NCBI RefSeq assembly: GCF_963966145.1
Contig: NC_091047.1
Span: 13,640,001-13,704,000, forward strand
DNA from: Tenebrio molitor
Taxonomy: Eukaryota > Arthropoda > Insecta > Coleoptera > Tenebrionidae
Length of the DNA stretch: 64,000 nucleotides
Direction of reading: 5' to 3'
The stretch's first letter is position 1, and the number at the start of each line of letters is the position of its first letter. This document shows positions 1-11,395 of the stretch, in pieces. The notes beneath the pieces were generated by a model. That model had not been told where the DNA came from. It made no database searches and worked only from the letters and a program-made list of their open reading frames with translations. The translations under genes and the position numbers were made by a program.

Positions 1-230
1 GACCTTTGCAATTCTCTACTTATAGATGCATTCAAGATTGTCAAACAAGCGTAAACGAATAACACTACTTTCTCTGTCGCACTAAGCATTTTCTTAAGCC
101 ATATATGAAATGCATTATTTGAAGCATTTTTCAAAATAATTTTGTTTTTATTTGGTTTTTCAATAAATAGGGGAGAACTTTGCAAATAACAAAGTATCGT
201 GTAGGTACTGATTTACAACGTATAAACGAG

Positions 231-522
231 TGGTAATTGTTCACTTTAACTACTTCTGGAATTTTCGCGTTTTTTCTGGCTAGACAGCCTGAGGACGTCC
301 TCCTACATCGTTTCCCACCAGTCAAACCTTGTGCAAATGAAAATTTTCCTTACCCTTTAGTTATACTAAGACTTGGCGCGACCTTGAAACACAACAAGAG
401 AGAAAAAAAAAGGCATTTGCACAAGGTTTGAATGGTGGGACACGATCTAGGAGGACGCCCTGAGGCTGTCTAGCCAGAAAAAACGCGAAAATTCCAGAAG
501 TAGTTAAAGTGAACAATTACCA
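231..522. repeat. Fold-back (long inverted repeat) element
   Basis: The two ends are near-perfect inverted copies of about 110 bp (231-341 and about 413-522) separated by a loop of about 70 bp. Both ends read GGTAATTGTTCACTTTAACT inward. Short reading frames on both strands are by-products of the symmetry. The flanks AAACGAG (224-230) and AAACGGG (522-528) could be a 7-bp target duplication with one mismatch. The superfamily is not recognisable; a non-autonomous DNA transposon is most likely. Confidence 0.7.
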
Positions 523-568
523 AACGGGTGTAAATGTTGGTGTTTATTTGCGCTTGTCCTCCCATATA

Positions 569-798
569 CAGGGTCATTATAAATGATTGTCCCATCGCAG
601 TTGGCGTTGAAAACCCACACAAATTTGGGATGTGCCGCTAGCTTCGCAACGTTAGACAAACTAGTGGACAAATTTACACTACCGCCAGCAGCGCTACCTA
701 TCGGCGATGCTAGTCTCACTCATGTTATAAAGCTTGCGGCACATTCAACTACGTCACCAATGCCTACTGCGATGAGACAATCATTTATAATGACCCCG
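569..798. repeat. TA-flanked MITE (CAGGGTCATTATAA family)
   Basis: The ends CAGGGTCATTATAAATGATT and its inverse AATCATTTATAATGACCCCG form the terminal inverted repeats, with TA at 567-568 and 799-800 as the target duplication. The 230-bp length, lack of coding capacity and TA target fit a non-autonomous Tc1/mariner-type element. The same terminal sequence bounds the element at 49534-50157. Confidence 0.75.
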
Positions 799-864
799 TA
801 TTTATCACAATATTTGAGTTCGATTGTGCTCCTTTCCGCTCAGCTGTGCTCGATGTGTTCCTAA

Positions 865-880
865 CATTATGTCGAACACT
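865..880. repeat. 5' target-site duplication of the LINE
   Basis: CATTATGTCGAACACT occurs here and again at 2638-2653, exactly bracketing the LINE body. All 16 bases match and the similarity stops at both edges. Confidence 0.9.
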
Positions 881-2637
881 ACGCGATGATTGTGGAAGAA
901 AGACTGATGAAGGAAATGAATGAGCGGGGTGCGTTACCAGACGGGCAGGCGGGATTTAGGAAAGGTAGAGGGACTATGGACAACGTATATATCTTGAATC
1001 ATATAATAGGAAATGAGATAAAAAAGAGGGGTAGCAAGATATATGCATTTTTTGTAGACCTGAAGGCGGCTTTTGATAATGTGGAAAGAGACTTACTGTG
1101 GGAATACTTGAGAAAGAAAGGGATAAATGAGCATCTGGTAACAAAAATAGAAGAGATATATGAAGAGACGATAAGTAGAGTGAGAGTGGATGGAAGAGTG
1201 AGTGAATGTTTCAAGACGTATAAGGGAGTAAGACAAGGTTGTCCACTAAGCCCCAGCCTGTTTGCAGCGTTTATAGGAGATATAGAGGAGATGTTCAGGA
1301 AGGGGCAGGCAGGGGGGGTCGTGGTGGGCAAAGAAAAAGTGTGGTCTTTGGCATACGCGGATGATTTGGTGGTGCTAGCGAGAGAGGAGAAAGGTATGAA
1401 AGAAATGTTGGGAAATATGGAGAAATATATGAGGAGGAAAAAGTTGACGGTGAATGTAGAGAAATCCAAGATGATGGTGTTTAGAAAGGGGGGTGGTAGG
1501 AGAAAAATAAATGAGTGGAGATGGGAAAAGGATAAAATTGAAGAAGTGAAAGAATTTAAGTATTTAGGTTATGTGATGAATGAAAGAAACACAGCAGCAG
1601 CACATGTGAGAGAGTTAGTGAAAAAAGCGAATAAGATAATAGGAGCGGTATGGGGGATAGGAGAGAGAAAATTTGGACATGACTTTAGAAGGAGAATAAT
1701 GATGTTTGATAGTCTGGTGAAAAGCGTGATGATGTATGGAGCGGAAATATGGGGATGGAGAGAGCAAGAAGGGTTGGAAGGGGTGCAAGGAAAATATTTG
1801 AAATGGGTGCTAGGAGTAGATAGAGAGACACCGGGCTATATAGTGATGGAGGAAACAAAAAGGGATGGAATAAGAATAGAAGCAGGAAAGAGAGCAATAA
1901 GATTTGAGGAGAGGTTGATAGAGAGAGGAGAGTGTAGAATTTTGCAAGAGTGTCTGAAAGAAAAAAGGAAAGAAATAGGAAAAGGGGTATGGAAAGAGAG
2001 GGAGGCATATTTCGAAAGAAATGGTTATGCAGGAGCGGAGATAGAAAGAATGCGAGAGGGAGGCAGAGCAATGACATATGAATTGGTGCAGAGAGACAGA
2101 GATGTGCAAGTGCAGGAAAGAAGAACGAGAATTAGGGAATCTAGGTACAATGGGAAGTATGAAAAAATAATAACGGAAGAACTACCAAAGTACCTAGGAA
2201 GAGAGAGTAGAAAGGAGAGAGTGATAATAGCAAGATTTAGGTGTGGAAATGAGGAGAGAGAGAATAAATATTGGAATGAGGATAGGATTAGAGTGTGCAG
2301 GATGTGTGGAGAAAAAAAGGAGACGATAGAACATATGTTGAATGAATGCGTAGAATTGAGAGAGAGAGAGGAAAGTAGAGAAGAAATGTTGAATGAGGAC
2401 GGAAGAGGGATCGAATGGATGAAGAAGGTTGAGTGGAGAAGAGGGACAATATGTGGGGAGGGATAATTGTATTTGGAAAGCTGCTAATTTGTTATTGTTT
2501 TGAATTATTTAGTTAGTTAGTTTTAGTTATTATATTATATTTTATTGTATTTTATTGAGTTAGTGGGAAATGTCGAAAATCGGATAATTTATAAACCTGT
2601 ATAGGTATTAAATATACATACAACTATTCGAACTATT
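881..2637 (+). mobile_element. 5'-truncated non-LTR retrotransposon (LINE)
   Basis: The 1757-bp insertion is bracketed by a perfect 16-bp duplication, the mark of target-primed reverse transcription. It starts abruptly inside the reverse-transcriptase gene and lacks the endonuclease and any upstream ORF, the usual 5' truncation. The roughly 170-bp 3' UTR ends in a short near-repeat (ACTATTCGA / ACTATTCAT) rather than poly(A). The sense strand is extremely purine-rich over the coding part. Clade is uncertain; the C-terminal CCHC knuckle suggests the I/R1/Jockey assemblage. Confidence 0.9.
886..2466 (+). pseudogene. LINE reverse transcriptase, truncated at the N-terminus
   Basis: The 526-residue frame is uninterrupted. 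It carries reverse-transcriptase blocks in the canonical order: a fingers block near residues 18-40, FVDLKAAFD (56-64, first catalytic Asp), GVRQGCPLSP (114-123) and YADD (157-160, catalytic Asp pair), then thumb/connection sequence. A Cys-x2-Cys-x8-His-x4-Cys knuckle near residues 471-488 matches the C-terminal zinc knuckle of many insect LINE ORF2 proteins. The ATG at 886 lies five bases inside the insertion and is only the first in-frame Met after truncation, not the ancestral start. The apurinic endonuclease and the start of the RT domain are missing, so it should not support its own transposition. The intact remaining frame suggests a fairly recent insertion. Confidence 0.85.
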
Positions 2638-2653
2638 CATTATGTCGAACACT
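2638..2653. repeat. 3' target-site duplication of the LINE
   Basis: This is the exact second copy of the 16-bp motif at 865-880, directly after the LINE 3' end. Confidence 0.9.
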
Positions 2654-2656
2654 TGA

Positions 2657-2835
2657 GTTTGATCTGTAATCCGTGGTGGGTTCACAATTGACTCTTCAAT
2701 GCCTACTTTGAGGTGAAATTTACAAAAACACACGATAGTTATATTGTTTAAAGCAAAGAAATAATTTTAATATACAAATTAATAATGGTCTGCTATTTTA
2801 TCAGCACGTGTTTACATTTTGTGTGGTAATTAGAA
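2657..2835. repeat. Dispersed repeat, copy 1 (partner at 7605-7805)
   Basis: The segment shares TAATCCGTGGTG, then ACTCTTCAA(C/T)GCCTACTTTG, and later TTGTGTGGTAATTA with 7605-7805, in the same order and orientation. No coding capacity or terminal structure is visible. It begins just downstream of the LINE duplication. Confidence 0.55.
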
Positions 2836-3106
2836 TCACAACCGGTATAATTCATTTAGTCGCAAAATCTTTTTTATAAAATCTTTTTAAAACCTTACAA
2901 TAATTTATTAATATTTCTTGAACAAGTCATGTGACTTTTTATTCGAATATGTTAATACATTTTAAGTTCAAGTGGTTTTATGTAAATCAGTTTTGCTTAA
3001 AAAATTATCAAATTCCGTTATCTTGCCATGATTTACTGTGAATATAAAAGTGGCTCAACATAAGTTTAGGGGCTTGTTTCAGTAAAATTAATTTTAGTGA
3101 TTTATA

Positions 3107-3907
3107 CAGGTGTCCCCAAAAAAGAAGACGAGTCCATAGCTCCCTTATTTATCGGAGAATTTTAATTATATTTACACCAAATTAAATGGTTGTGAATAGG
3201 CTACAAGATGGCCTAGTATATAGCCTCAAGGCCTTCAAGGCTGAACTGTCAAAATATTTTTTCAAATGGGAACATATACTTTTTTTAGTAACTCTGATAG
3301 AGATTTTTATTCTGAAAACAACAAGTATAACTTCACAAAAAAAATAACACTAACTTTTGGAACAAATGACGAGTACCAAGCTGGAAGCTTTAGCGCAGTT
3401 TGAGCATAGACGATAATAGCGGTTTTTTTTTGTATCTTTGGTATGTATTGGGTGATTCAAAATGATTGTGGCCAAGTATGGCAACTATGTACGAAAATTT
3501 ATGTGGCAACTGTGTGAATGAGATAGAGTTGTCATTTTTATGATATTTCATAAGCGTGCATTTGATTTTTTTGATATTATTACACATTGATTTGACAGTT
3601 TTCAAAATTGCGCGAATTTTCGTACATAGTTGCCATACTTGGCCACAATCATTTTGAATCACCCAATAAGTGTATATTCGTGATACACTGTTGTTTAAGA
3701 ATACAAATCTCTATCAGAATTACTAAAAAAAAGTATGTGTTCCCATTTGCAAGCAAAATATTTTTGACAGTTTAGCCTTGAAGCCCTTAGGGCTATACAT
3801 AAATTAATTAGGTCCTTTTGTAGCCTATTCACAACCACTTAATTTGGTGTATAAATAATTAAAATCCTCCGATAAATAAGGAAGTTATGTTTTTTGAGGA
3901 CACCTAC
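3107..3907. repeat. Long inverted-repeat transposon, outer element
   Basis: Arms of roughly 210 bp (3107-3315 and about 3690-3907) are imperfect inverted copies, starting CAGGTGTCC and ending GGACACC, with TA bases at both edges. Shared blocks include AATCTCTATCAGAATTACT against its inverse near 3280. No ORF is present. A second inverted-repeat element (3448-3666) lies between the arms. Confidence 0.7.
3448..3666. repeat. MITE nested in the 3107-3907 element
   Basis: Terminal inverted repeats of about 50 bp begin TTGGGTGATTCAAAATGATT and close with the inverse AATCATTTTGAATCACCCAA. TA at 3446-3447 and 3667-3668 is the target duplication. It is 219 bp long and non-coding. Confidence 0.75.
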
Positions 3908-4320
3908 ATAAATAAAGAGAAACAAGTTGTTTTCCGATATCTTAGGAATAAGAGGCGAAACAAAGTTTAATTGTTAAGTGTTATATGGTCTCGATCATTA
4001 ACTTATAGTTATCCAAGAACTCTAACATTATATTGCACACCCTATGGTTAAAAAGATAAATAGCTTACAATCACATAAATGTCACTAACTCTTCTATCAT
4101 GCAGAAAACGATATGGTAGACGAAATCAAACCAATGCTTTGTTGTGCTCCAACATTTTATGCATATTTGGCATATTTGGAGCTTATAACAAGTTCATTTT
4201 ATAGAGATATTTTATTACTGTGTGGAACTTGATTTTATTTATTTTTGGAAAAAAAAAATCTCTTGAATACGAATACCTGGTTAATTTTTGAATGCAAAAG
4301 AGGTACGTATTACTACTACC
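3908..4320. other. Non-coding, nothing recognised
   Basis: AT-rich sequence without a convincing frame, splice pair or repeat was seen here. Confidence 0.5.
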
Positions 4321-4323
4321 TAA

Positions 4324-4580
4324 GGGCCTGATTTCAAGTCATGGTGGCAAATAGGTGGTGCAGCACAAATGTATAACTATCTTTGTCCTATACATTAATT
4401 ACCAATATGCGTCATCTCTAAGAGGCCGATTTCAAGTTGACTTGCGACTGTCGCAGTTGTTGTCATGGTAACGGAGCAAGAGAGAAAGATGACGCATATT
4501 GGTAATTAATGTGTAGGACAAAGATAGCTATACATTTGCGCTGCACCACCTATTTGCCACCATGACTTGAAATCGGGCCC
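4324..4580. repeat. PIF/Harbinger-like MITE
   Basis: Arms of about 95 bp are near-perfect inverted copies. The ends are GGGCCTGATTTCAAG and CTTGAAATCGGGCCC, and TAA at 4321-4323 and 4581-4583 is the target duplication. A three-base TAA duplication with GGGCC-type ends is the PIF/Harbinger signature. No transposase is encoded. Confidence 0.7.
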
Positions 4581-4583
4581 TAA

Positions 4584-5785
4584 CCCATTAATACCCTGCG
4601 ATCGAAGAATAAATCAAATAAGCCATAATTATCATGGTTCAGCTGACAGTGGTAGTTTAAATGTTGCTGTTATGAAAGAAACATATTTAAATCCTTCAAC
4701 CTGTAGTAAAGAGACTTGACTGTCAAATACATAAATGTTTAAACTAGCGCTGCCAACTGAACTGTCATAATAGTCATAGCTTTGGGGTTTTTTAGAGTGC
4801 ACGTTATTTAAAAAAATCAAATTTTAATTAAGTAAGATTTAATTTAAAAGCAGCACTGCTTTAGAATATTTCTGTTATCCTAGCTGCGAATGCGATTTCG
4901 CATTGAAACTCGGTATATGGGGTTGAAATTGGATTCTGGACAACTTTTTCTGATATTAAAAAATAATTTCTCAGAAGGGTAAGAATGATGAAATAAAAAA
5001 TAACAAGCATGTCACAATAATTGTGACAATACCCATTAGATAATTAAATTAAAAGGAAATTTCTTGACTAAAACTAAAACATCTAATTATTGACAGATTT
5101 AACCCGCTTTTAACTCGAGAGTTGAAATTGTATGAATCAATGATTTAAACTACTGAAAATTGTGGATTTATCTACTTAAAGAAAATAGTAAAAAAAATTG
5201 AAAAATGCAGGAAGATCCTTGACAAATTAAACAAAAGGGGACACCGGATTTTATTTATCATTATGGATATTTCTATCAAATAATAATTCCTTTGAGAGGG
5301 CCATTTATATTATCATTTACTTTGCATTATGGTCGGTTTATACACGACATCCAGGTCGGAATTTGTTCATATGACATTACGGATTACAGACAATACTAAA
5401 ATCAAGTAATGCAGCTTTTAAGTATTGAAGTTACAACGAAACGCTGTTTCCCCCTAGCGGCCGCCCATGCAACTATTGTTCGCACCCGATGTTGCTTAAC
5501 TTCACTGATAGAACGATGATGGTGCTTTCATAGTTGTTGGGTTGCCGTAAACAAATATTGACGTTAATTATTTTAAAATGTTCGCTTAAGAGAAGTAGAG
5601 AAAGCAATCTTCATACATAAATAAAATCAACAAACTAAACATCATTACATCGTTCTTAAAATAAGGAAATCTGTCACATTTAGAAAATATGTTAGAAATT
5701 TTCTATTGAAGAAGCGAGTACATTACGATAAAAGCCAGGAACTGTAAACCTGGGTCAAGGTCTCCTGTCAGAGGTGACGAGAGTG
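4584..5785. other. Non-coding, AT-rich
   Basis: No gene was identified. Only short chance frames occur. Near 5450-5470 there is a small GC-rich patch (GCGGCCGC) of unknown meaning. Confidence 0.5.
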
Positions 5786-5791
5786 ACTTAC

Positions 5792-5830
5792 CAGTGTGAG
5801 GCATATTTCGGTTCCTTTATCGGTCACCAC
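5792..5830 (-). CDS. Candidate 39-nt internal microexon
   Basis: Read on the minus strand, a pyrimidine-rich tract ending TTTATCTTTACAG is followed by 39 nt ending CACACTG and then the consensus donor GTAAGT (5786-5791). Only one of three frames is open; it gives the 13 residues VVTDKGTEICLTL, and the exon is a multiple of three with phase 0 at both ends. Strong acceptor plus strong donor at this spacing in AT-rich DNA is unlikely but not impossible by chance. The candidate ATG exon at 22498-22665 on the same strand also ends in phase 0, so the two could join. The protein is not recognised. Confidence 0.35.
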
Positions 5831-6635
5831 CTGTAAAGATAAAGCTGACAATGAGATATCTGTAGAGCAGACTAGCAGGTTACAATTAAGACAAATAAAA
5901 AATGGACAGGATTTCGAGGGGTGACAAAACAGATCGTACATGAGTGTTTGACACGGTTAACGGGCACCCCTTGTGGTACAACCACTCGCATAATACACGT
6001 CACAGTGGGAGCGTGACGAGGGGTCGTTAGTGAGCTTTGAGATGTAAATGTCGCCGAGGTGGGCCCGATTAAACGAATTAAGCGTCCGCCGCTCACCTGT
6101 ACCGTGCTATTTTACAGTCGGCACGGAACAGATTTGTGATACACAAATTCCGAACACGCTCCAGATATTTATGAGCTAATCTTATCGTCCACCGACTGCT
6201 CCGCTATATCAATTAAACTAATACCCGACGACAATCGAGGAAATTTTACGTTTGCTGAAAACCATTTCATTGATACCATCGCGTAGGTCCCTTCGTGATA
6301 CCTTCATTATGGCGAAATAAATTATTGGAATGGAAATGGCGAAACTGAAACGACTAGGTTACAAAGGACGTTTTACGATGGACACTGCCAATAGCAAACA
6401 AGGAAAATGCGTGCTACATGAAAACGTTCAAGCTTTAAAGACATATGAAAAATTAAACGAAGAATAGACACCATATCAACAATAACATTTATTATTGTAA
6501 TGAAGTTCTTCTTTAAATGTGACATTCGATTTAAAATTTCTTCGAACTTTGAAAGCAACTGTTTCATAACTGTCAAAAATGCTATAACGTAAAAATAACT
6601 CATGTAAAATTTAAAGGTAATGATAAATAATAAAA
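5831..6635. other. Higher-complexity non-coding block, possible regulatory DNA
   Basis: The stretch 5870-6330 is less AT-rich than its surroundings, lacks repeats and lacks a convincing reading frame. It has several ATTA/TAAT cores and GATA-type words. It may be conserved non-coding DNA, but nothing in one sequence proves this. Confidence 0.25.
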
Positions 6636-6637
6636 TA

Positions 6638-6800
6638 TCGGGCGATCAAATTAATTTGTAATCGAGTCATCCATGAATCCGAAATCGCATGTCTTTACTT
6701 GAATTGACAGTTGACATTTCATGTAAACTATTACAATGGTGATTACAAGTTACAAACAATTTAATTGTATACCTAGGATTAGGAGCTGACGAAAAATTGA
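6638..6800. repeat. Dispersed repeat, copy 1 (partner at 24255-24430)
   Basis: It starts TCGGGCGATCAAATTAAT and continues TGTAATCGAGTCATCCATG, which recurs at 24264-24294. The tail CCTAGGATTAGGAGCTGACG matches the inverse of 24383-24410. The head resembles the terminus of the MITE at 18253-18456. Confidence 0.55.
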
Positions 6801-7604
6801 AATTAGGTACATTATGTAATAAAAAAATCAATTTTAAAAATGTTTTTAATTAAGCTTCAATCGCAAATCCATAGATGACTGATAAACTAGGTTAACCCTT
6901 GGGCTACGCCCACTGAAAAAAGCAAATCACTCCCTAAATGTGAGCTTTGCTGTCATAATTCAAGTGGCATAACGGTATCAATTTGATGTTTTTGAGATGA
7001 CTGATCATGTAATACGTGAAGTGTTTTATAGGTACAATTTCGCGATATTACTATCTATCTCCACTCTCTACTCTAGGGAGGTTTTGAAAGTTTAGTAAAA
7101 AGTGGAAATGTTATGTTTTTCAATGTTGAAAAATCGAAAATGATTAGAAATTACCACTAATTACATACACAATACAACATACAAAACACATTAAAAATGT
7201 CTTCACAGTATCTAAATACTGTGAATTTTTTCAAAATTTTAAGAACATGAAATTTGTTTTTCAATAAATGTTTCAATCATATGCCAAAACTGCGGTGAAC
7301 ATTTATTTCATTTCAAAAAATCACTACGTAATTGGTGTTTCCCAGTTCAGAATAAATGAAACTTTTTTTAGGAAACCTAGTAAGTAATTTAGGGTATAAA
7401 AAATAAAAATAGTTGCCAAGTACAAAATAAATCTGTTAAAACATGTTATAATACATTTTAATACGATTTTGTCCAATTCTCAACATTAAGAGTGAAATCA
7501 AATTTCAAATTACTAGGAACGCGTAAAACTTCTCGGAATAGTGAATTTACTTATTTTATTTAATAGGATCTACCGCCTGAAATTTTAAAAAGTGAGGTTA
7601 GATT
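6801..7604. other. Non-coding, AT-rich
   Basis: No gene, convincing splice pair or clear repeat was seen. Confidence 0.5.
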
Positions 7605-7805
7605 TAAATAGGTGATCCGTGATCTTTAATCCGTGGTGCGTTCATACTCAACTCTTCAACGCCTACTTTGAGGATATAAATGAACACCCAATATAAAATA
7701 TTGTGGATATTAATTTGATTACTAACAATGCGATTAATTTAACAAAAGTCAATAAATAAGTATTTTAAACAATATCAAGTATAATATTTATTTGTGTGGT
7801 AATTA
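7605..7805. repeat. Dispersed repeat, copy 2 (partner at 2657-2835)
   Basis: It has the same ordered blocks as 2657-2835, including TAATCCGTGGTG and CGCCTACTTTGAGG, with scattered substitutions and small indels. No terminal structure or ORF is visible. Confidence 0.55.
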
Positions 7806-7896
7806 ATATTCTTTTATTTAGTTTTAAGTTGTTAAAGAGGAAAGAAGAAACTATAGATAGATGTGGTCAAAGACTATAGGTCACATTCCAATTATG

Positions 7897-8486
7897 TATA
7901 GTTATTTTATCCCTAATGGAAATATTCTAAAATCATAAATCACACCAACAAAGAAACGGATCTTGAAGCACTCCAATTAATTTATGGCAGAGTGCTAAAT
8001 AACCTCAGGCAAATATTTTTAATATCTTTGAATCCTATCCAGCTATGTATTTAACAAAGAAAGGAGGTAATACATAGTTATTTTCATATGAGTAGCACTG
8101 TGAGAAGATTATTTTACAGGTATGAGGCCGAAATTTGAAGCACGAGGCGATACCCGGGTGTTGCAAAACAGACCGAATACCCGAAAAATGACAGTGCAGT
8201 AGTGCACGAATATTGAATAACGTTTTTCGTGTTCGTTTGGGCAAAGTCTTAAAAAACATTAATTCATTCTAAATTTTGAGATTATCTTTGACATATGTCA
8301 AGTTAGGTATATAAACAGAAAAGTTTATATATTTAGTTATATACCACTTTTCATGTTATGTATCTCGGGAAACAAACACGAAAAGTAATTCGTGGAAGAC
8401 TGTAAGTGGTTTGTAAACTGTTTCTTTGTTGGTGTGATTTATGGTTTTAGTGAATATTTCTATTAGGGATAAATATGTATACTATA
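7897..8486. repeat. Inverted-repeat element with about 65-bp arms
   Basis: The left arm (7897-7960) and right arm (8420-8486) are inverted copies with about 85% identity by eye; the inner parts share ATAAATCACACCAACAAAGA. TA bases sit at both outer edges. The interior carries the repeat at 8077-8392, a copy of which lies at 61772-62042. Confidence 0.65.
8077..8392. repeat. Dispersed repeat with CpG core, copy 1
   Basis: Inverted copy of 61772-62042. Shared words are TATGAGTAGCACTG(T/C), CAGGTATGAGGCCGAA, GACATATGTCAA and a pair of inverted CGTGTTCGTTT segments. The CpG-rich middle (GCACGAGGCG...CCCGGGTGTTGC) is typical of the palindromic repeats seen elsewhere in the window. Confidence 0.65.
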
Positions 8487-10962
8487 CATACGACCTTGAA
8501 AAAAATAGAAATTTAATTATGTAATCGATTCTAACCATTTTCTGTTGGAGGGAAGACAACAGTAGGTACATATATCCACTCTTCTACATTTAAAATCTCA
8601 AGAGAAAATGAAAGAATTACATTCGATTAACATAACAATTATGTTGTCAATCAATATTACTTTGACTGAGAGATTAAAGGTTTTAATATTTGAAGAGTTG
8701 TGTACATATAGCAATAATAATATTTTCTTATTTTGTGTCTACGCTAATACAGCCAAATGAAAAACAATACCAGCGGGTTGTTGATTACTTAGGATCATTA
8801 GCATCATTTCCTGGAGACATTTCTTAAAATATGCCATTAAAAAAATGTCAGTTGTTGAGATTAAAAAAAATAATTTAGGCAGTCTCATAAATTAGATTGG
8901 ATACACTTATTTAGTGTTCGAAATGCTGATCCCTGAATGAACAAAAAAAATGTGTTCTGTAGTAATCGAAATATAACATTCTTTCCTTTCCAATATACAT
9001 ATTAAACAAGGAACTTGAACTTCACACTTCACTGAACCAACGTCATCTAAGTTGAAGGAAAGCGTGCAAGATCTATATCGTCATTTCCAAAACTACCCAG
9101 AAAACAGATTAACCATGAAGGTTTTTAACCTTTGACATAACCTCAAAAACATTAAATTAATGTGCTATTATTATCATCTTAGTGTTTACTTATATTCTAA
9201 AATTTAAAATTTTAATTTTTAAATTAAAGTTAACAAGGGAAATACATATGTTTCAAGGAATGGACTGCCAATTCAAACATATTTGCCAGTTAATTTTGCT
9301 GTGTTTTCAAACTGGCTCGATGTATTGTGAATGTTGTTAAATCAATCGATGATAATAAATGGACGTCGATACTTAAAGCTGACCCCAGAATTTTTACTAA
9401 TCAGCTGTTGTTATATTAGAGGTTGATGTTTTAAGCACATTACTGAAATTGTAAATCTGTATTCCCTAAGGGTAAAAATGCGTGATATGCGATGCAAATG
9501 AGAGCTAACTACCAGAATAATTTGGCTTGAACACGTCGCGCTTGTGATTTTGATTTACATTAATTTCATATTTTTCAACATAAAACATAATCAATATTTA
9601 AATTATTCATGCATAGTCGTTGTATGCTTTATAAAATCATGGCTCTGCTTACATGAAGGAAACTTACGAAATTACGAGTCAAATTTTTTATGGTCTCGTT
9701 CGGCGTATTGGATAAAAATCGAAAATCTGATAAAAATCTAAGCACGGCGACGGTACATCCGATCTGATAATCCTGGTAAAAATTGCCATATTTTATTAGT
9801 GTAATTCAGGTTCCATGCTTGGGGCTTCGGAGGTCCGGAGATATTCCTTCTGATTATGGTAATTACCAATAAACAGAGCTAATCAAATATCAATCATAAC
9901 AGAAATCAGAGGCGGTTAGACTGGCTACCTGTCTAAAGACAGGCTATAAATAATTCAATTATTGAAATGTCGTTACGGTGCGGTCACTCGACTACCAACT
10001 GGGTGGCTTCATTAGGACATTGTTATCATAACCGCTTTAATATTAGTTATTATAACGACGCACATTCCGCTCCCACAAATAAATTATCCAAATTATTAGG
10101 AATATGATTGGCGATTACCAGGACACCCTGCTGATTTCGTTGAAGGTTTTATCGGCGACCATGTGAGTTCCATTACGGTGTTTGTCGCTGATGATCTTCG
10201 CCTAATGTAGCTTCGTCATTAGTAACTCCGCCAGCGTAATAATTACCAACCAAAATTTCTTAACCAGAAATAAATATATCAAGAAAGAAGCTTCGAACTG
10301 CCACTCGCCAAATTATTTCTGCTTTCCAGCTAAAAAACACTAATCAGGTGCCATAATTCGTGGCTAATAGCGAAGCAAATGGAGACCTTGACGATGTCAG
10401 AATCACAAAATTCACTCAGATTTTGTAATACACATACAGTGCGGAACAAAATGATCTTCATCTAGTTTCCTTTGCATTACCCTTGTAAAAATACGAGGTG
10501 CCGTTCTACAGACAGTACCCCAACCTCAAAATATGCGTCAAAATTCCAAATGTGATTTATTGCGAAGGGATGAGATCGGAAATACGCCTCAATAATGAAA
10601 GTGTTTTCTTGCATGGTATCTATTTTAATCGTTTGTTAATTCAATTCAATAAATTGTAACAATTGTCAATTTAATTGATGACATTTATTGACAGAACTGT
10701 AAGGCCACTTCAAAAAGAGTAGAGCGGCGCAGGAAAATTTACATGTGAAAAAATTCCAAAGCTGACTAGATGATAATTATTTTGTTCCACACTGTACATT
10801 ATACTGTCTATACATAATAGTTATTTTTTGTTCGATACTGCCAGAATTTGAGAATTTTCTCCTATGTGAACGGATTTTGATAAATGTCACAACTTGTCAA
10901 AATGAAACCTCAAGCTAATTTTAAAGATTTGGAGCGATTTAGGCTCGTCGAACAAAAAAAGG
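8487..10962. other. Non-coding, unique sequence; 9780-10330 possibly regulatory
   Basis: No gene is supported. The part around 9780-10330 is richer in GC, contains many ATTA/TAAT and GATA words and has no repeat signature, which would fit an enhancer within an intergenic or intronic desert. That is inference only. Confidence 0.35.
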
Positions 10963-11165
10963 TTGTATTCGACTTGTTCGTGTATAAATTGGGCTCTTTT
11001 TGGCGTGAGTGGGCCAGTTTAAAACTCGAGTGAAATGAGCCCAATTTACGCAGGAACTCGTTAAATAAACTACTATTATGCAACATGTGTAAATGAGTAC
11101 TTTTTTAGAAGTGAGAGTGTTATAATCCCTGGCGTAAAAATGCTTTATGCACAAGTTGCATAAAG
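10963..11165. repeat. Dispersed palindromic repeat, member 1
   Basis: An inverted pair TAAATTGGGCTC / GAGCCCAATTTA (about 10984-11047) flanks a CTCGAG-type centre. The downstream part (TTATGCAACATGTG ... GTACTTTTTTAGAAGTG ... ATAATCCCTGGCG) recurs at 61310-61435 and 61663-61765. Confidence 0.5.
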
Positions 11166-11395
11166 TCTCTGTAAAATAAAATTATTAAGAAAAATATAAT
11201 TAATAAAACTTCAACATATGAATTAAGTAAATTTTCTAATGTCATTATGTGACTTATGTAACCAGTTATTTTATCTAATTTTTTTGAGGTTATGTTTGGC
11301 AAATTGAACAAAATATATTGCTATTAGGTATTCGGTCGGAAAGTTGAATGTGTTTCTCTATTTGTCTGACAACAAAGTGTCCAATTTAAAATCTC

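Noticed and set aside
999..1469. 156-codon minus-strand frame opposite the LINE reverse transcriptase
   Set aside because: Ser/Leu/Phe-rich antisense shadow of a purine-loaded sense frame.
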